Below are positions 32,325 through 34,428 of a DNA stretch of 34,428 nucleotides, piece after piece. The DNA comes from Lewinellaceae bacterium (GTDB taxonomy: Bacteria > Bacteroidota > Bacteroidia > Chitinophagales > Saprospiraceae). Below the pieces are notes generated by a model. It was not told the origin of the DNA. It saw only the letters and a list, made by a program, of their open reading frames with translations, and ran no database searches. Both the position numbers and the translations under genes were made by a program. Location of the stretch: contig CANJPT010000044.1 in assembly GCA_947476195.1 (NCBI GenBank), positions 1 to 34,428 on the forward strand, written 5' to 3'. The stretch's first letter is position 1. Each line of letters begins with the position of its first letter.

Positions 32325-32662
32325 TTTCTTCGATTTCGGATAAATTTGAGGTAATCCAAGAGTTCCAATTCTTCTTCATCCGTCACAGCACCCAACCGTC
32401 CGTGTGCGGCGATTGGTTCTGTACTTTCTACCATTCCATTGTTTTGCGGCACGGGATACCCTACTTTTTCCATGAGCGTTTCATATGACACATCGTACAA
32501 CTGGGCGAGTTTGTAAAGGTTAAGCGGAGAGGGTTGTTTCACCTTTCCCGTTTCCAACTGGCTGAGGTAGGCGTTGGAAATCTCGGTCTGTTTTTCAACC
32601 TCGCGCAGTGTTAGGTTTTTGGCTTCTCGGAGGGCTTTGATGTAAGTGCCGTAGTTAGACAT
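32321..32662 (-). CDS. XRE-family helix-turn-helix regulator of the Argonaute operon
   Basis: A 113-aa protein with a Cro/CI-type HTH at residues ~7-63 (LREAKNLTLREVEKQTEISNAYLSQLE). A Pro-rich link leads to a C-terminal acidic-then-basic helix (TDEEELELLDYLKFIRNRRK). It is the first gene of the operon, overlapping the nuclease start by 4 bases. Just upstream is a Bacteroidota promoter flanked by two 20-bp operator-like repeats, which it probably binds to repress its own operon. Regulators of this layout also pair with HExxH proteases (ImmR/ImmA), and one is encoded at the far end of this operon. Confidence 0.88.
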   Translation of the reverse strand: MSNYGTYIKALREAKNLTLREVEKQTEISNAYLSQLETGKVKQPSPLNLYKLAQLYDVSYETLMEKVGYPVPQNNGMVESTEPIAAHGRLGAVTDEEELELLDYLKFIRNRRK

Positions 32663-32680
32663 ATCGCGATTGTTGAATCA

Positions 32681-32732
32681 TTGCTAAGTTTGTCGAGCAA
32701 AGATATAGATCATTGCTAGGTTTAGCAAGCAA
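32681..32732. promoter_or_regulatory. Two operator-like 20-bp repeats upstream of the XRE gene
   Basis: TTGCTAAGTTTGTCGAGCAA (32681-32700) and TTGCTAGGTTTAGCAAGCAA (32713-32732) match at 16 of 20 positions. Both are bounded by TTGCT and AGCAA half-sites, and both are preceded by ATCA. Starts are 32 bp apart, about three helical turns, so two dimers could bind the same face. The second contains a perfect TTGCTA-GGTT-TAGCAA palindrome. One copy overlaps the -33 element and the other covers the start of transcription. Confidence 0.65.
32698..32728 (-). promoter_or_regulatory. Promoter of the XRE-nuclease-Argonaute-protease operon
   Basis: On the minus strand TATCTTTG (32705 to 32698) is an exact TAnnTTTG -7 box. 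A TTG -33 element (32728 to 32726) lies 20 bp upstream, the spacing expected in Bacteroidota. Transcription should start about 7 bases downstream, leaving a leader of some 30 bases before the ATG at 32662. Confidence 0.6.
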
Positions 32733-33271
32733 TATTTAAAAAAATTTTAGCCTGGACCAAAATGTGAGTGATTATCGAATGATGGATTTGTTTTCGATAG
32801 ATGATTAAGCTGTGGAGCACAGCAAACATTGGTGCAACTCGCACCACATTTAGCGGCAGCCTGTAGCAAAAAATTTAACCTACTGCATTCGATCCAGCCG
32901 ACATTAGAGATGAAACATGAAACCTATAGAAGATGTCCCAAATATTAAAAGGGTACGGGGGTAGGCACCCTGAAATGCCAGGAGGCGGGGGTATATATAG
33001 TTGGTGGGGGGGCGGGGGCGGTATTCTGAAGAGGTGTCTTAGCCCATCCATATCTCGCGAACACTTTTTTTGCCTTAGACCCCTTCGAAAATTTCAAGTT
33101 TGCTTCAATTACAAATCATCGAAGGGTCCTAACAACCGAGTTTGAGGAATGAGAATTAAACCAATGATCCAAACGACAATTGGACGCTTCGGCAACAAGG
33201 GATGCAATTCAGCAGATTAGCACTGGTCATTTGGTTGTTGAAAAATAAAACTGCACGGTAGGTGCCTTCAA
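32733..33271. other. Non-coding stretch with hairpins and a G-rich block
   Basis: About 540 bp between the Argonaute operon promoter and the recombinase with no convincing gene. It contains two neighbouring perfect hairpins, GCTGTG-GAG-CACAGC (32809-32823) and TGGTGC-AACTC-GCACCA (32830-32846). A block with G-runs lies at 32957-32961, 32987-32991, 33006-33012 and 33014-33018. An inverted repeat CCCTTCGA (33081-33088)/TCGAAGGG (33119-33126) follows. A 70-codon frame at 32933 is low-complexity and not protein-like. The stretch could hold an attachment site or a small RNA. Confidence 0.5.
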
Positions 33272-34428
33272 TTAAATGAGGTTCTGGTTGGCTGCTTCAA
33301 TCACCTCGTTATCAAAACTTTTCAAGTAGGTCTGTGTGATTGATTCCGATTCATGTCCCAAAGCTTCGCTGATGATCGCGACCGGCACACCACTGTTTTT
33401 CAAAACAGTAGCGTACGTGTGGCGGGCTACATAGGTGGTCAAAGGAATATCCAGACCAGAAAGCGTTGCGATTTGTTTCAGGCTTTTGTTGATGCAGCCC
33501 GTCATTTTGTGAATCCGGTTATCAATCTGTACGGGTGAAAGGTGCTTGGTCCGATCCAGAATTGGAAAAATGTAGTCTTCTGTGTTGCCGCCTGTATGGG
33601 TATGGTATCGCTCCATGATTTTTACGGCAGGCTCCATAAGTTTAATATTAAAGCCTTTTCCGGTTTTAGCCCGAATGTAATAAATCCGGTCTTGCTTGAG
33701 GTTCGACCAGCGTAGCATGGCAATATCAGTAAGATTTATGCCCTGCACGAAATAGCTGAACATGAAAACATCCTGAGCCAATTGTGCTCTGGAATCTTCG
33801 GATAAATCCAGGGCAGCAATCCTTTGAATTTCGGCCTTGCTGATTGCTCTTTTGCGTGTATCGGTATCGAATTTTGAAATTTTAAAGTCCCGAAAAGGGT
33901 AATGGGTCAACGAGACAAGTTTTTCTTGAACGGCTTTGTTGTACAATGATCTAAGGGTGCGGAAGTACACCGAAATGGAAGTTTCCAAAAGACCTTGACT
34001 GCGCAAATGTGTCTCAAACCGATTCAGGAAGTTGAGGTCAATATCTGAGAACAGTAAGGTTTTAATTTTGGGTTGGAAGGTTTTCAAAGCCCGGAACGTA
34101 TCACGATACACATTGGCGTTTCCTACTTTTTTCTGTATGACCAAGCGTTGAATATACTCGCTGAAGAATGCGAGTACATCCGTTTTCCCTTTGGGCTTGT
34201 GAACAGCGGTTAAGAGGCTTTCTGATGAAAACTCTTTCTCGTTCATTTTCAAGTCCAAAACCTGCGTCTGCAATTCACTCACCCGTTTTTGAACAATCGC
34301 TTCGATTTTCAATTTTTCCGGATGGTTTCGCTTGGGGGTGCATTTTTTGAAATCCCATTGATCCGGGTGACAACTCAACCCGAGCGCCTCATATTTGCGT
34401 TTGCCGTCCTTGGTGACAACCAACATCA
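33272..34428 (-). CDS. Tyrosine recombinase/integrase, Bacteroidota type (N-terminus outside window)
   Basis: At least 384 residues, open at the window's right edge, so the start is missing. It has an N-terminal Arm/SAM-like DNA-binding part (DVLAFFSEYIQRLVIQKK) and a catalytic domain. Visible catalytic motifs are YVARHTYAT (Arg of box II), LGHESESITQTYL with the His and the nucleophilic Tyr, and a Lys in the beta-hairpin (IRAKTGKGF). The usual Arg of box I is replaced: the site reads YFVQGINLTDIAML where TGxR is expected, as in a group of Bacteroidota recombinases including IntDOT relatives. It lies 610 bp upstream of the Argonaute operon on the same strand and suggests that the module is on an integrated mobile element. 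Confidence 0.88.
   Translation of the reverse strand, partial: MLVVTKDGKRKYEALGLSCHPDQWDFKKCTPKRNHPEKLKIEAIVQKRVSELQTQVLDLKMNEKEFSSESLLTAVHKPKGKTDVLAFFSEYIQRLVIQKKVGNANVYRDTFRALKTFQPKIKTLLFSDIDLNFLNRFETHLRSQGLLETSISVYFRTLRSLYNKAVQEKLVSLTHYPFRDFKISKFDTDTRKRAISKAEIQRIAALDLSEDSRAQLAQDVFMFSYFVQGINLTDIAMLRWSNLKQDRIYYIRAKTGKGFNIKLMEPAVKIMERYHTHTGGNTEDYIFPILDRTKHLSPVQIDNRIHKMTGCINKSLKQIATLSGLDIPLTTYVARHTYATVLKNSGVPVAIISEALGHESESITQTYLKSFDNEVIEAANQNLI

Noticed and set aside
32933-33145. 70-codon frame over the G-rich block
   Set aside because: Its translation is a Gly/Trp run (GGGGIYSWWGGGGG) with no start signal and no family likeness; it reflects G-runs rather than a gene.

Overview
The window looks like a chromosomal accessory region of a Bacteroidota bacterium, probably a Saprospiria- or Chitinophagia-like lineage. 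The evidence is TAnnTTTG-type -7 boxes with little Shine-Dalgarno signal, a CusA-type RND pump fused to a TolC-like domain, a membrane-anchored AraC regulator, many SPII lipoproteins, and a Bacteroidota-style tyrosine recombinase. No rRNA, tRNA, CRISPR array or complete insertion sequence is visible.

Bases 1-20.1 kb are a metal-resistance island on the + strand. The order is: the C-terminal end of a TolC/CzcC-like channel; a P1B-type ATPase lacking the usual CPC motif; operon 1 (Cys-rich small exported protein, RND-TolC fusion, periplasmic adaptor, Cys-rich four-helix copper-storage-like protein); operon 2 (paralogous Cys-rich protein, stand-alone TolC, HMA lipoprotein, RND pump, adaptor, terminator); a ZntA/CadA-like ATPase with CPC; a His/Gly/Met-rich PepSY-like lipoprotein; and a YnfA-family protein. 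Operons 1 and 2 are partly duplicates. The stand-alone TolC of operon 2 appears to descend from a fused RND-TolC gene that lost its RND part, because it still carries a remnant of the RND C-terminus.

Bases 20.1-27.3 kb hold a small CC-motif lipoprotein overlapping a DUF3703 gene, a fatty-acid-hydroxylase/DUF2147 fusion, divergent AraC and Crp/Fnr regulators, an MFS permease, an unknown membrane protein, a second fatty-acid hydroxylase and a DsrE-family protein. They look like envelope or stress functions with their own regulators.

Bases 27.4-34.4 kb, all on the minus strand, are the most notable part. A compact five-gene unit encodes an XRE regulator, a Cas4/RecB-like PD-(D/E)XK nuclease with a four-Cys Fe-S signature, a long prokaryotic Argonaute with an apparently intact DEDD catalytic set, a small unknown helical protein, and an HExxH (gluzincin-like) metalloprotease. 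Spacing is overlapping or a few bases throughout. A promoter with two 20-bp operator-like repeats lies just upstream of the XRE gene. Beyond it are a 610-bp non-coding stretch with hairpins and a G-rich block, then a tyrosine recombinase cut by the window edge. I read this as a mobile Argonaute-centred defence module. The nuclease/Argonaute pairing has precedent; the protease and the small protein are the parts I do not recognise from a described system.
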